This document shows positions 1-7,406 of a stretch of 15,785 nucleotides of DNA, piece after piece. This DNA comes from Bacteroidales bacterium (GTDB lineage: Bacteria; Bacteroidota; Bacteroidia; Bacteroidales; ML635J-15). Where the stretch lies: contig JAQVPT010000045.1 of the NCBI GenBank assembly GCA_028701945.1, forward strand, positions 1 through 15,785. The letters are read 5' to 3'. Numbering within the stretch: the stretch's first letter is position 1; every line of letters starts with the position of its first letter. The notes under the pieces were generated by a model. It was not told the DNA's origin and did no database searches. It saw only the letters and a list, made by a program, of their open reading frames with translations. Both the position numbers and the translations under genes were made by a program.

Positions 1-189
1 CTTCGAGTTCAGTTTTTTTTATTTCCGAAATGCCTTTTAAATTGAGTTTTAGCGTAGGCAGTTCTGAAAAATCATTTCATTTAATTCATTCAAACATTCC
101 GAAAGTCGGGGAGAAGCAACTTTTTAATCAATTTCTCTAAAAAAGTTTGAATTTCCTTGTTTTCAACTCGTTAGTCAAAATTTTTCAGG

Positions 190-447
190 TTAAAAGTTGC
201 GATTTTCTTTCAGGATAGCGTTTTCCATTACATTTTTCATGTTTTTATTGTCATTAACGCTATTCACTTTCGGATTTGTGGGATAGTTTTCAGGTTCGCT
301 ACAATAATCATTCAGCCCAATTTTACGGAAAAGCTTTTCACAGAATTTTCCGCATTTCTGGAAAGTCGAACCTACAAAACTAATTCTGCATTTTTCAATT
401 AAATGATGTTTTTCAAACTTACAGACTGCTAATATTGCGTCTGGCAA
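190..447 (-). pseudogene. Cys-rich small ORF or remnant, uncertain
   Basis: This open frame of 85 codons can only begin with TTG, and a stop codon sits two codons upstream, so it is probably not an intact gene. Its first third (PDAILAVCKFEKHHL, then KCGKFCEK) weakly resembles the remnant at 8585-8719 (FADALCCLKIWHLAG, then NGKFCES). The DNA of the two stretches shares a 14-15 base block around the KFCE codons. It belongs to the partial cassette whose start is the core at 620. I see no other gene, RNA or promoter in 1-189 or 448-616, which are simply AT-rich. Confidence 0.25.
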
Positions 448-616
448 AACTCAATTTTTCAAAGAAATGTAGCGAGTAAATTGAATTCAAATGTTCTCAA
501 TAATTATAATTCCTATTTTTTCAATTAAGTTTTTCCGGTAGCGGTTTTCAAGATAAATTTCTGTTCAAAAAAAAATCAGAAAAAACATTACTCTATTTCG
601 GTCTTCCACTTGTTGC

Positions 617-740
617 TAACGGTTGAGGCTATGTGCAGAAAGGGATTGCGGACTACTTTCCTGTCTATCGACACGAATTTTTATGCGGGGTAGAATGTTT
701 GAATTACCACCAAAACCCTTTTTGCATATAGCCTTTGTTA
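617..740 (-). repeat. attC-like site 1 (short class, 124 bp), end of cassette A
   Basis: The ends are TAACGGTTGAGGCTATGTGCA and, as reverse complement of the right end, TAACAAAGGCTATATGCA. The GGCTAT-TGCA arms pair, with an unpaired spacer of unequal length (GGTTGA versus AAA) between them and the outer TAAC/GTTA. On the minus strand it reads TAACAAAGGC ... CAACCGTTA, much like the ends of Vibrio VCR sites. The outer bases are GTTAGCAAC on the left (reverse strand) and GTTAGCGTT on the right, so they do not match across the site. Confidence 0.75.
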
Positions 741-856
741 GCGTTTCGTGCTTTGTTTTCCAGTCTGTCAATATTTTAGTTTTCTTATTTCTCAATTTGT
801 CTTTCTTCGTGCGTTGGGGCATTTTTAAAACTTCTATTCTTTATTGGGTCAGTTTG

Positions 857-917
857 CAGGCTCTTTGACAAAGCTTTGGCGTTTGTGAGGGCTAAAGGGG
901 CTTTGACAATGTGCCTG
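857..917. repeat. Hairpin repeat copy 1, after the last gene of cassette A
   Basis: The outer stem is CAGGC/GCCTG, followed by a 3x3 internal loop TCT/TGT, then the inner stem TTGACAAAG/CTTTGACAA with one central A-A mismatch, closing a 27-nt loop. The outer and inner stem sequences differ from the other four copies but remain complementary, while the TCT/TGT loop is unchanged, so it is the fold that is conserved. It lies 15 bp beyond the stop codon of the P-loop gene, the same distance as copy 3 from its gene. It could be a transcript end structure or a recognition site. No T-run follows it. Confidence 0.6.
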
Positions 918-931
918 AAGAAAGGTTGTTC

Positions 932-1465
932 TCATGATTTTTGCACAAGTTTTTCAATCAACATAAATGACGTATTTAAATTCTCTTTGGATTTATAGAT
1001 AATTGAACTTTTCTTTAATCCATAATTTCCCCATTTTATAGAATAATATTCCTCAATTATAAACTGGAAAATAGAACTACGTTGCTCTCTATGTAAAACT
1101 CTTTTTATTCGCTGCAATACACTTACTTTTAGATAAATAAAAAATAACTTTTTTCCAGAAAAGTGCTCGTTAATAAATTTCAATTCAGGTAAATGTCTAA
1201 TACCAGTTATGACAATATTTGATTTAGAACATTTAAGCATTTCATATACCTTTTTAATAAAATAATCAGTACCATATCTTACATGAGTGTTTTCCACATA
1301 TATTCTAAGTAATACATTTTTAGATTCAGTTTTCTGCTGGAATTCATAAATAAATTTACTCATCTCAATATGCTTGAAATCATTCTGACTTTCAAATAAA
1401 TTTGCAATAGAAGTTTTGCCTGCTCCTCTTTTACCTAATAAAACTAGAAGAATATTTTCATCCAT
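932..1465 (-). CDS. P-loop NTPase, nucleotide kinase-like (177 aa)
   Basis: A Walker A motif lies at residues 11-19 (GKRGAGKTS) directly after the first beta strand. A GIRHLPE segment lies at about 88-94, followed by Arg-rich helices at 119-130. This order (P-loop, a G-x-R-x-x-x-E element, then an R..R..R lid-like stretch) resembles the dephospho-CoA kinase and deoxynucleoside monophosphate kinase group of P-loop kinases. The substrate is unknown. It is the last gene of the five-gene cassette A operon, 8 bp after the membrane protein gene. It probably acts on a nucleotide or small phosphorylated compound made or used by its neighbours. A general AAA-type ATPase role cannot be excluded. Confidence 0.7.
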   Translation of the reverse strand: MDENILLVLLGKRGAGKTSIANLFESQNDFKHIEMSKFIYEFQQKTESKNVLLRIYVENTHVRYGTDYFIKKVYEMLKCSKSNIVITGIRHLPELKFINEHFSGKKLFFIYLKVSVLQRIKRVLHREQRSSIFQFIIEEYYSIKWGNYGLKKSSIIYKSKENLNTSFMLIEKLVQKS

Positions 1466-1473
1466 TAAAATAG

Positions 1474-2295
1474 CTATTTGACTTTTGTTGCTTTTTTCTT
1501 AATTATTTTATTTTCATTATTTTTTGCGGATTTAGTAATCTTATCATTTTTCTTAATAATAAAATCATTGGGCAAAATGATTACAGGTAAGATTTTAATT
1601 AATAAATCATTATTCCATGACCTTCGTCTGTAATATTCATAGCAAGTTAATATAAATATTAGAAATGCTCCGATTGTATAGGCTAATGAACCGAATCCAA
1701 AAATGCCAGTATCAATGAAATAGTAACCGAAAAGGCACTTTATATTAAACAATCTTATAATGGACAATAGTAAAGAAATGAATAATAGAATGCCAAAAGT
1801 GAATGCACTACTTCTAGAAAGTTTCTCCCATGCATATCGTTTTAAAATGTCGCTTCCTATTGATGGTTGGAACCTCATTATATAGAAATAGATAGTCCAT
1901 TTATCCATTCTGTCATCATCAAGCATTTCATGTAAATTTAATTTTGAAATTTCATTTTTAAAATTAATATTATAGTCCTTTTGCTTAGTAAAAAGAATCT
2001 TCTTTTTTCTTAGAAATCTTACCATACTGCTAATGCTATTTGAAAGTGCTTCAGCTAATCTGCCATACTCGTATGCAATAAAAAGAAAAATGATAAAAAC
2101 GAATATAAACATCATAAGGAAATCAAACCCTTTTACATTAAGCAATTGTAGATTCTTAGATATAAAATCAAACCCATTGTTACCAAAACCTGCAATTATG
2201 CCAATTGTCAGAGTTAAACTGGGAGTCATAAATACAATGAGGTCATAAAAGAAGTTAGGGACTTTTACACTCTCTGTGATTTTTTGTGTTTCCAT
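1474..2295 (-). CDS. Four-helix integral membrane protein, function unknown (273 aa)
   Basis: Hydrophobic segments at about residues 17-37, 56-76, 163-183 and 198-218 suggest four membrane helices, with a charged cytoplasmic-type stretch of some 85 residues between the second and third. The last 50 residues are very Lys/Asn-rich (KKNDKITKSAKNNENK) and probably disordered. There is no signal peptide and no motif I can name. Its start codon overlaps the stop of the upstream S66 peptidase gene by one base (TAATG), so the two are translationally coupled. In context it could export, anchor or sense the product of cassette A, but nothing in the sequence proves transport. Confidence 0.7.
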   Translation of the reverse strand: METQKITESVKVPNFFYDLIVFMTPSLTLTIGIIAGFGNNGFDFISKNLQLLNVKGFDFLMMFIFVFIIFLFIAYEYGRLAEALSNSISSMVRFLRKKKILFTKQKDYNINFKNEISKLNLHEMLDDDRMDKWTIYFYIMRFQPSIGSDILKRYAWEKLSRSSAFTFGILLFISLLLSIIRLFNIKCLFGYYFIDTGIFGFGSLAYTIGAFLIFILTCYEYYRRRSWNNDLLIKILPVIILPNDFIIKKNDKITKSAKNNENKIIKKKATKVK

Positions 2296-3233
2296 TATTC
2301 GATTATTGTTTCTAATAATTTAAGTGAATACTTGTTTGCATCCAACCTACACTTTGCACCGATTGGTATTAAAGGATTTTCCAATTTTCTATGCCCAAAA
2401 GTTGGTGCATATAGAATAGGAAAGTTATAATTTCCTAAAACTTGTTTTATTGAATCAAAATCGTTTGTTCGTTTCCATTCATTTGTATCTTCGGTGATAA
2501 AATCACCGATTATCATTCCGCTAATTCTATCAAAAATGCCACGATTAGAGATTGCAGTTAAATATTGATTAATTATTTGCGCTGCGTTACCTGCATCTTC
2601 CCAGAAAAATATTGCGCCATCAAAATAACTGTCAGGTATTTCGCTACATGCTACTCCTAAAACAAAAGTACTAAGATTGCCACCAATAAGTTTTCCCTCA
2701 GATGTACCGCTTTTTATCACTTGACTATTAACATTTTCAACATTTCCTAAAATATTTCCTTGAAAGAAATCATCATTTAGAATTGTCATGTTTTCGTGGT
2801 CTGTTTCATCCAATTTACCAATTACATTTGGACCATAAAAAGTTATTAACCCTGTTTTTGCATTAATATGGTTCAATAAAACGCCAGCATCACTAAAGCC
2901 AAGTATTGCTTTCCGTTTCTCTTTTATTAGGTTGTAATCTAAATGTTTAATTAATTGATTACAACTTTTACCACCCCACGAAGAAACAAGAACATCCACA
3001 TCGTTTGCCCGCAATAGTTCATGAAGGTCAGAAACTCTGTCTGAAACAGTTCCTGCTGTGTAATTAGTTATCTTAAGGGCGTTTGTTGCTAATTTAGTTT
3101 TGAATCCATTTGATTTAAGAATGGAAATACCAGCGTTGAACCTACTAATTCGTTTTTCAACAATTGGCTCTGAAGGAGAAAAAATGCCAATGGTTGAACC
3201 TTTTTTTATTCTTTTTACCTTGATTGATTTCAT
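2295..3233 (-). CDS. S66 family serine peptidase, LD-carboxypeptidase/MccF-like (312 aa)
   Basis: The family fold is recognisable along the whole length: SSWGG at 84-88, the nucleophile in GFSD (Ser114), the Glu of FFWEDAGN (Glu212) and the His of PTFGHRKLENP (His281), making the Ser-Glu-His triad of S66 enzymes. Members either trim L,D-peptides from murein or, as MccF, cleave the amide bond of aminoacyl-adenylate antibiotics such as processed microcin C. There is no signal peptide, so it is probably cytoplasmic, which favours the MccF-like or small-molecule role. It sits 3 bp after the IucA/IucC-like gene. Length is normal for the family, and the start ATG is the only one that fits the N-terminal strand. 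Confidence 0.88.
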   Translation of the reverse strand: MKSIKVKRIKKGSTIGIFSPSEPIVEKRISRFNAGISILKSNGFKTKLATNALKITNYTAGTVSDRVSDLHELLRANDVDVLVSSWGGKSCNQLIKHLDYNLIKEKRKAILGFSDAGVLLNHINAKTGLITFYGPNVIGKLDETDHENMTILNDDFFQGNILGNVENVNSQVIKSGTSEGKLIGGNLSTFVLGVACSEIPDSYFDGAIFFWEDAGNAAQIINQYLTAISNRGIFDRISGMIIGDFITEDTNEWKRTNDFDSIKQVLGNYNFPILYAPTFGHRKLENPLIPIGAKCRLDANKYSLKLLETIIE

Positions 3234-3236
3234 ATT

Positions 3237-4472
3237 TTAATCTCTTAAAAGTGGATTTTTATTTTCTATGTATTTTCTGTCTGCTTTTTCAGTTAAAAGA
3301 ACTTTGTCATGAGAATACCATTTGCCTTTAGGAAAATAATCTGAAGGTAACTGCTGTATCCAATATTTTGTCCTTTCCCGTAATAATTCTATTAAATTTT
3401 CTCTTGATGCTATTCTTTGATTTACTGCTAACTTAATCAAAGGTTCAATCACATAATCACAAACTTTGAAGTCAAATGTAAAACTATGTCTTTTTGTGTA
3501 CAGTGAATCATCAGTTGAAAGTATCTTGTATGGTGAGGAATCAAATGTAGTAGATAGTCCTAATGAATTCCTAAGTCCAAGGTCTTTTTCAACACCCATC
3601 ATGTCACGAATAATAATCGAAATTACATTCCATGATTTATCAAAACCAATAAGGAGGTTCTGTGCGTTAAATTCATTCTGTAGACCAAGTCTTACAACAA
3701 GTTCAAAATAGGAATCAATAATAGGGATAAGAATTTCTGATATAAGATTTTGTTTTGCTTTTTCTCCCCATATTTTAAAGAGCTGACTTCCGATTTTACT
3801 GTCATTAATACTTTGTCTATCAATAGACCAAATGGAAAAAAGAGGAATAATACAACTTATGTCATTACTCTTTTTTCCTAATGGTTTAGAGTTACGCCAT
3901 ACCATACCCCAAGAGTCTTTTTCATCTTTAAGCGTAGGGGGATTAAATATTTTCGCAAATGGTTCTTCAAAAATAGAAATGAAATTACTCAATGTATCAT
4001 TAAGTAAACTTTCTTTAATTATTGCTGAAATTTCAACACCTGCTATTGCTCTTTTGGAATAAAGCTGTCTGTAAATTCTACCTAGAACTGCATCATAATG
4101 GAGCTTGATGTAATCATTACAATTTTCTGATAGAATTTGTACTGAGCGAAAACTAGAAGTTGGTGAAACTGTAAAACTGTTTACTTCAACTACTTTACAT
4201 CCTTTTAAAGAATCTTTATTTTTCATGTCAGGATGAATAAGTAGTTGATTGCTTTTTAATGGAATGTTTAATTTTAAAGAGCCGTAAATTTCAAAGTCAT
4301 TATCTTTACTTTCTATCGCAAAAAGTTTAAAACTTTTATTCGAACTAAAAGTATCAGTTGCAGCAGAAGATTTATTTATTTCTGTAAATCCAGAAGGAGA
4401 ACCGTCATTAACATATCTATCAAGGTATATTAACGATTCAAAAGGATTTGATTCAATATTGCTAATTTTCAT
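3237..4472 (-). CDS. IucA/IucC (NIS synthetase)-like ligase, short form (411 aa)
   Basis: Several landmarks of NIS synthetases occur in the right order: LLIHP (77-81, matching the VHPWQ element), SPTSSFRS (103-110, matching the PTxSxRT element), YIKLHYDAVLGRIYRQL (121-137), and GLQNEFNAQNLL (263-274) with IIIRD (286-290), matching the EAHGQN and RD elements of the C-terminal FhuF-like domain. These enzymes adenylate a carboxylate with ATP and join it to an amine or alcohol, typically in siderophores. At 411 residues it is about 170-200 shorter than usual and appears to lack the N-terminal region with the first ATP-binding HP-x-H-P motif. The usual EAHGQN reads EFNAQN. The start overlaps the phosphatase stop (ATGA). 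No siderophore transporter or hydroxylase is present, so another small molecule is likely. Activity is uncertain. Confidence 0.75.
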   Translation of the reverse strand: MKISNIESNPFESLIYLDRYVNDGSPSGFTEINKSSAATDTFSSNKSFKLFAIESKDNDFEIYGSLKLNIPLKSNQLLIHPDMKNKDSLKGCKVVEVNSFTVSPTSSFRSVQILSENCNDYIKLHYDAVLGRIYRQLYSKRAIAGVEISAIIKESLLNDTLSNFISIFEEPFAKIFNPPTLKDEKDSWGMVWRNSKPLGKKSNDISCIIPLFSIWSIDRQSINDSKIGSQLFKIWGEKAKQNLISEILIPIIDSYFELVVRLGLQNEFNAQNLLIGFDKSWNVISIIIRDMMGVEKDLGLRNSLGLSTTFDSSPYKILSTDDSLYTKRHSFTFDFKVCDYVIEPLIKLAVNQRIASRENLIELLRERTKYWIQQLPSDYFPKGKWYSHDKVLLTEKADRKYIENKNPLLRD

Positions 4473-5071
4473 AGCTCTCGTATTTGATACATTCCTATTA
4501 ATTGTATTTGCTCAAAGTTATTTTCATTTTGAAATATAAGGACACAAGCATTTCTTACTTTAAATGCATTCGACCTCGATTTGTCAATGTGAAGAACTGT
4601 ATGCAAAAATGCTTTGATTACTCCTGCATGAGTTACACAAGCAATATTTTTACCGACTTCTATGTGTTTTTGCAAAATATCTTTGGTTCTATTGAAAACC
4701 AATTCATCGCTTTCAACTTCAGAAACACCAGCCCAATCTTGTGTTGGGTCAATTATTTCTTTATTTTCTTGACTTCTTATTTCATTTATTGCCTTTAATT
4801 CCAAATTTGCATATTTAAAACCCACATTTCTTTCTGCAAGTTGTTCATATACTTTTATTTCAGCTTTTGTTGTTTGACTAATAAATTCAGAAGTCTGTTG
4901 TGTTCTTAATAAATTACTTGTCAAAATTAAGTCTAACTTTTTGCCAGTAAACCACTCCGATAATTTGCGACCTTGTTGCTGTCCGTTTTCAGAAAGTATA
5001 TAGTCTTTATCTGAACAAAGAATTCCTGCTTCGTTTTCTGATGTTGAGCAATGACGTATTAGAAAAAGCAT
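4469..5071 (-). CDS. Histidine phosphatase family protein, phosphoglycerate mutase-like (200 aa)
   Basis: The N-terminal RHC motif places the phospho-accepting His at residue 7 after Arg6 (LIRHCST). A second Arg lies in SNLLRTQQT (Arg56), the catalytic Glu is near 80 (QLAERNVG), and the second His is in CVTHAGV (His148). All core residues of the family are present and the length is usual. Substrates range from sugar phosphates to nucleotides and cannot be told here. It is the first gene of the cassette A operon, with a 34-bp stretch between its start and hairpin copy 2, and its stop overlaps the start of the next gene by four bases. It may dephosphorylate an intermediate of the pathway. Confidence 0.88.
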   Translation of the reverse strand: MLFLIRHCSTSENEAGILCSDKDYILSENGQQQGRKLSEWFTGKKLDLILTSNLLRTQQTSEFISQTTKAEIKVYEQLAERNVGFKYANLELKAINEIRSQENKEIIDPTQDWAGVSEVESDELVFNRTKDILQKHIEVGKNIACVTHAGVIKAFLHTVLHIDKSRSNAFKVRNACVLIFQNENNFEQIQLIGMYQIREL

Positions 5072-5104
5072 AGAAATGTTGTATTAAATTGTGGAAATGG
5101 AAAA

Positions 5105-5167
5105 ATTGCACTCTTTTGCAAATTATGGTCTATGGATTGGCTTGTGTGATTTGCAAATGTGTGCAAT
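5105..5167. repeat. Hairpin repeat copy 2, upstream of the first gene of cassette A
   Basis: The outer stem is ATTGCAC/GTGCAAT (7 bp), the internal loop TCT/TGT, the inner stem TTTGCAAAT/ATTTGCAAA (9 bp) and the loop 25 nt. The stems are identical and the total length is the same (63 bp) as in copy 4, which stands in the same place before the first gene of cassette G. The loop sequences differ more than the stems. Because the half-stems are nearly palindromic, tandem operator sites are an alternative reading. The 5168-5294 stretch to the next attC-like site holds no gene. Confidence 0.7.
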
Positions 5168-5294
5168 GTGCTTAGGTTTCCCTTTTTAAAAAATGCGAAG
5201 AGTGGGGTTATTTTTTCTCTAAATTCTTTCATTTCGTTTCTACCTTTATTTTCATTTTCAATATGTCTGTCTGTCGGTTTCTTAGCATGAACGC

Positions 5295-5485
5295 TAACGG
5301 TTGCGGCTATGTGGAGTGTGGAAAAGGAATAGTAATTAATTTTTCAAAGTTCCCACGAAGCCAAATTTTTTGGTTTCGTTTTTAAATTTTGTAGTAAAAG
5401 CCAAATCAAAAAAATTGGCGGCGTTCGGAAGTGTTCCGCTCGAACGGTTACCGATGAATTTCCACATTACACATAGGTGCTGTTA
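5295..5485 (-). repeat. attC-like site 2 (191-bp class), end of cassette B
   Basis: It begins TAACGGTTGCGGCTATGTG and ends with CACATTACACATAGGTGCTGTTA-type arms (CTATGTG and TGTGG blocks pair). The interior carries further inverted sequence: GCCAAATTTTTT opposite AAAAAAATTGGC, and CGTTCG opposite CGAACG. It is nearly identical to the sites at 6050, 7078 and 8870. The stop codon TAA of the cassette B gene is the TAA of its terminal TAAC on the minus strand. Chance open frames in this repeat give a recurrent peptide (KAKSKNLAVFG) that should not be annotated. Confidence 0.85.
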
Positions 5486-6007
5486 TAGGCTGGGGTTGTT
5501 AGACTCTATCATATCAATTATTAGAGAAACGTTTTTTTTGTTTTTTTTGTTATTGAGAAATTGAATTTCAAAAAGTGGCTTGCTTTTAATTTTAATCTTG
5601 TCGTTCAATGAACTTATCGTTATTTTTGATCCCCATGAGAAAATGGACATTCTAGTTTTTCCTGATATTTTTAAATTTTCTGAATCTATTTTTATTTCTT
5701 TTCCGAAGGAATTGGCTTTTAGTATAGCATATATATCATGAATTGATAATTTGGTTGCGATAGTTTCACTATAAGCTAAATTGAGATCTTCTTCTGTTAT
5801 TGGTGCATTTTTCTTTTTGTTTCTTGTATGTATTCTTATGTTTACAGAAACCGCTGCCAAAACATCTGAAAAAAGTAAAGCCTGTATTAGTTCTTTTAAT
5901 AGAACTGTTTCTCCTTCAAGGAAGTACGTAGATAAAGCCATTGCACCTCCAAAAAGAAGGAAGTTCAAAAAGAATAGTTTTAAGAATGTTTTTGTTGTTA
6001 TTTTCAT
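5483..6007 (-). CDS. Small membrane protein with two N-terminal helices, unknown (174 aa)
   Basis: Hydrophobic stretches at about residues 8-29 and 38-57 suggest a hairpin in the membrane, followed by a soluble domain of about 110 residues rich in Lys, Ile and Ser with alternating hydrophobic residues (KIKIDSENLKIS, SKITISSLNDKIKIK), suggesting beta strands. It is the only gene of cassette B, and its stop codon is formed by the first bases of the attC-like site, which is common in cassettes. Only 42 bp separate the start codon from the upstream core site and I see no promoter, so transcription probably enters from upstream. Function not recognised. Confidence 0.7.
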   Translation of the reverse strand: MKITTKTFLKLFFLNFLLFGGAMALSTYFLEGETVLLKELIQALLFSDVLAAVSVNIRIHTRNKKKNAPITEEDLNLAYSETIATKLSIHDIYAILKANSFGKEIKIDSENLKISGKTRMSIFSWGSKITISSLNDKIKIKSKPLFEIQFLNNKKNKKNVSLIIDMIESNNPSL

Positions 6008-6049
6008 ATCCTTTTATCAGTTATGAATAGAGGTTTGTTCCCTTGCCTA

Positions 6050-6240
6050 TAACGGTTGCGGCTATGTGTAGTGTGGAATAGGAATAGAAATTACCTTATC
6101 AGAGTTCCCACGAAGCCAAATTTTTTGGTTTTGTTTTTAAATTTTGTAGTAAAAGCCAAATCAAAAAATTTGGCGGTGTTCGGAAGTGTTCCGCTCGAAC
6201 GTTTACCGTTGAATTTCCACATTACACATAGGTGCTGTTA
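6050..6240 (-). repeat. attC-like site 3 (191-bp class), end of cassette C
   Basis: Same length and almost the same sequence as the sites at 5295, 7078 and 8870. The left flank read on the reverse strand is GTTATAGGC, which matches the far end of cassette B at 5482. The right flank GTTAGCGTT matches the far end of cassette C at 7081. The flanks do not match each other, so unit identity lies in the cassette and not in the site. Confidence 0.85.
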
Positions 6241-6305
6241 GCGTTTCGTTGTTTTATGTTAGAGAAAGTTTGAGTTTTGATTATCATTAGTTCTATTCTT
6301 TATTT

Positions 6306-7037
6306 TCATTTTTTCCTAAACGTATAAGCTATAGCGAAATTAAAGTTCAACAAAGTTGCGTTTCCCGTGAAAAACAAATTGTCATTGTAAAAAGAAACAA
6401 TTTCCATAAATTGAATATTAAAACCTAGTTCAATAGCTGAGCCGGAGTTTAATTCATGATGTTTGACTAGACTTGCCTGACACGAAACAGAAATTGGATT
6501 TTGCTTATTAAAAATTGTTTTATTGTATGTTTTTGCATCTTTCCCCCTCAATAATATTTCCGTATAAACAAGATTTCCATCATTGTCTTCTAAATAGCCT
6601 GAGTTGTCGTAATAAAAATAGTTGTCGTGCATTCCTAAAAAGAGATCCAGTGACAATCCTCCCCGGATATTCCAATATTCGGTTTTTTGAGATAGTTTTT
6701 TTTGTAAAGAAACTGGAAAAGAAATGTAGTAGTTGGATCTGAAAGAACGTGTTTTTATAAACAATTGGTTTTCAAAAACATATCTAACAATCATTGGACA
6801 CACACCAAACTGTATTGCATAATCTGTCCTAAGATCTTTTTGTAATACATAGCCAATCTGATTTGTAAAAAAAGGGAAATAGTTTTGAAAATTTTGATAA
6901 GGTCTGCCTGGTATGTTTGCAGAGCTTATTCCATTTGTAAATATAATTGAATGTTTCATAGTGTCTTTCTGTCCAAAAACATTTATTTGAGAGAAAACTA
7001 TGATTATAAATACTCGTATGATATTTTTAAATTTCAT
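6306..7037 (-). CDS. Exported outer-membrane beta-barrel-like protein (243 aa)
   Basis: A signal peptide is clear: KFKN, then a hydrophobic core (IIRVFIIIVFS), with cleavage likely after VFG at about residue 22. The mature part alternates hydrophobic and polar residues and is rich in Tyr, Phe and Asn, with strand-like segments such as YYISFPVSLQKKL and AIELGFNIQFMEI, ending in NFNFAIAYTFRKK. This pattern is typical of small barrel proteins of the Bacteroidota outer membrane. It is the only gene of cassette C, with 65 bp between its stop and the attC-like site. The function cannot be told; a porin-like or PorT-like fold is the best guess. Confidence 0.72.
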   Translation of the reverse strand: MKFKNIIRVFIIIVFSQINVFGQKDTMKHSIIFTNGISSANIPGRPYQNFQNYFPFFTNQIGYVLQKDLRTDYAIQFGVCPMIVRYVFENQLFIKTRSFRSNYYISFPVSLQKKLSQKTEYWNIRGGLSLDLFLGMHDNYFYYDNSGYLEDNDGNLVYTEILLRGKDAKTYNKTIFNKQNPISVSCQASLVKHHELNSGSAIELGFNIQFMEIVSFYNDNLFFTGNATLLNFNFAIAYTFRKK

Positions 7038-7077
7038 AATTTTTAGTTTATTGTTTGGCTGTTTTTACAATGAACGC

Positions 7078-7268
7078 TAACGGTTGCGGCTATGTGGAGT
7101 GTGGAATAGGAATAGAAATTATCTTATCAAAGTTCCCACGAAGCCAAATTTTTAGATTTTGTTTTTAATTTTTATCGCAAAAGCCAAATGTAAAAATTTG
7201 GCGGTTTTCGGAATCGTTCTGCCCGAACGTTTACAGGTGATTTTCCACATTACACATAGGTGTTGTTA
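7078..7268 (-). repeat. attC-like site 4 (191-bp class), end of cassette D
   Basis: Same 191-bp family. The interior differs slightly (AAATTTTTAGATTTTG where sites 2 and 3 have TTTTTTGG), a variant shared with site 6. The right flank GTTATAACC matches the reverse complement of the far end of cassette D at 8283. The agreement there extends to 13 of 15 bases (GTTATAACC, then two mismatches, then GTGG), the longest terminal match in the window. Confidence 0.85.
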
Positions 7269-7317
7269 TAACCTTGTGGTTGTAATCGTCTAGTAAGACT
7301 TCATTTTAAAAAACTTT

Positions 7318-7341
7318 ACAGCGCATGGAGATATGTGCTGT
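7318..7341. repeat. Short palindrome resembling an attC-like end
   Basis: ACAGCGCAT and ATGTGCTGT pair around a 6-nt loop, and the right arm runs into GTTACC-TTTTCGTTGTTTATG, close to the sequence at the right border of site 3 (GTTAGCGTTTCGTTGTTTT). It lies between the stop of the lipoprotein gene and site 4. It may be a remnant of another attC-like end or a transcription terminator. No T-run is obvious on the minus strand. Confidence 0.35.
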
Positions 7342-7406
7342 TACCTTTTCGTTGTTTATGGTTTTGCTTACTTACGCTCAATGGACGTGAATATGTAATT
7401 TGATTA

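Noticed and set aside
623..868. Plus-strand 81-codon frame and the opposite frame at 616-822
   Set aside because: They run through attC-like site 1 and the AT-rich stretch behind it, and have no recognisable domain or credible context.
857..917. Hairpin read as a plain rho-independent terminator
   Set aside because: No T-run follows on the minus strand, and copies with identical stems also stand upstream of the first genes, where termination would block the operon.
3237..4472. Classical siderophore cluster
   Set aside because: Only one shortened IucA/IucC-like gene is present and no hydroxylase, acyltransferase, TonB receptor or exporter is nearby.
5105..5167. IS200/IS605-type or REP-type end hairpins
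   Set aside because: The hairpins recall such ends, but no transposase or Y1 tyrosine motif protein is encoded in either bracketed unit, so I do not call an insertion sequence.
5370..5564. Plus-strand open frame, with near copies at 6056-6241 and 8951-9139
   Set aside because: All three are translations of the 191-bp repeat (shared KAKSKNLAVFG and HITHRCC). They recur because the repeat recurs and end soon after leaving it.
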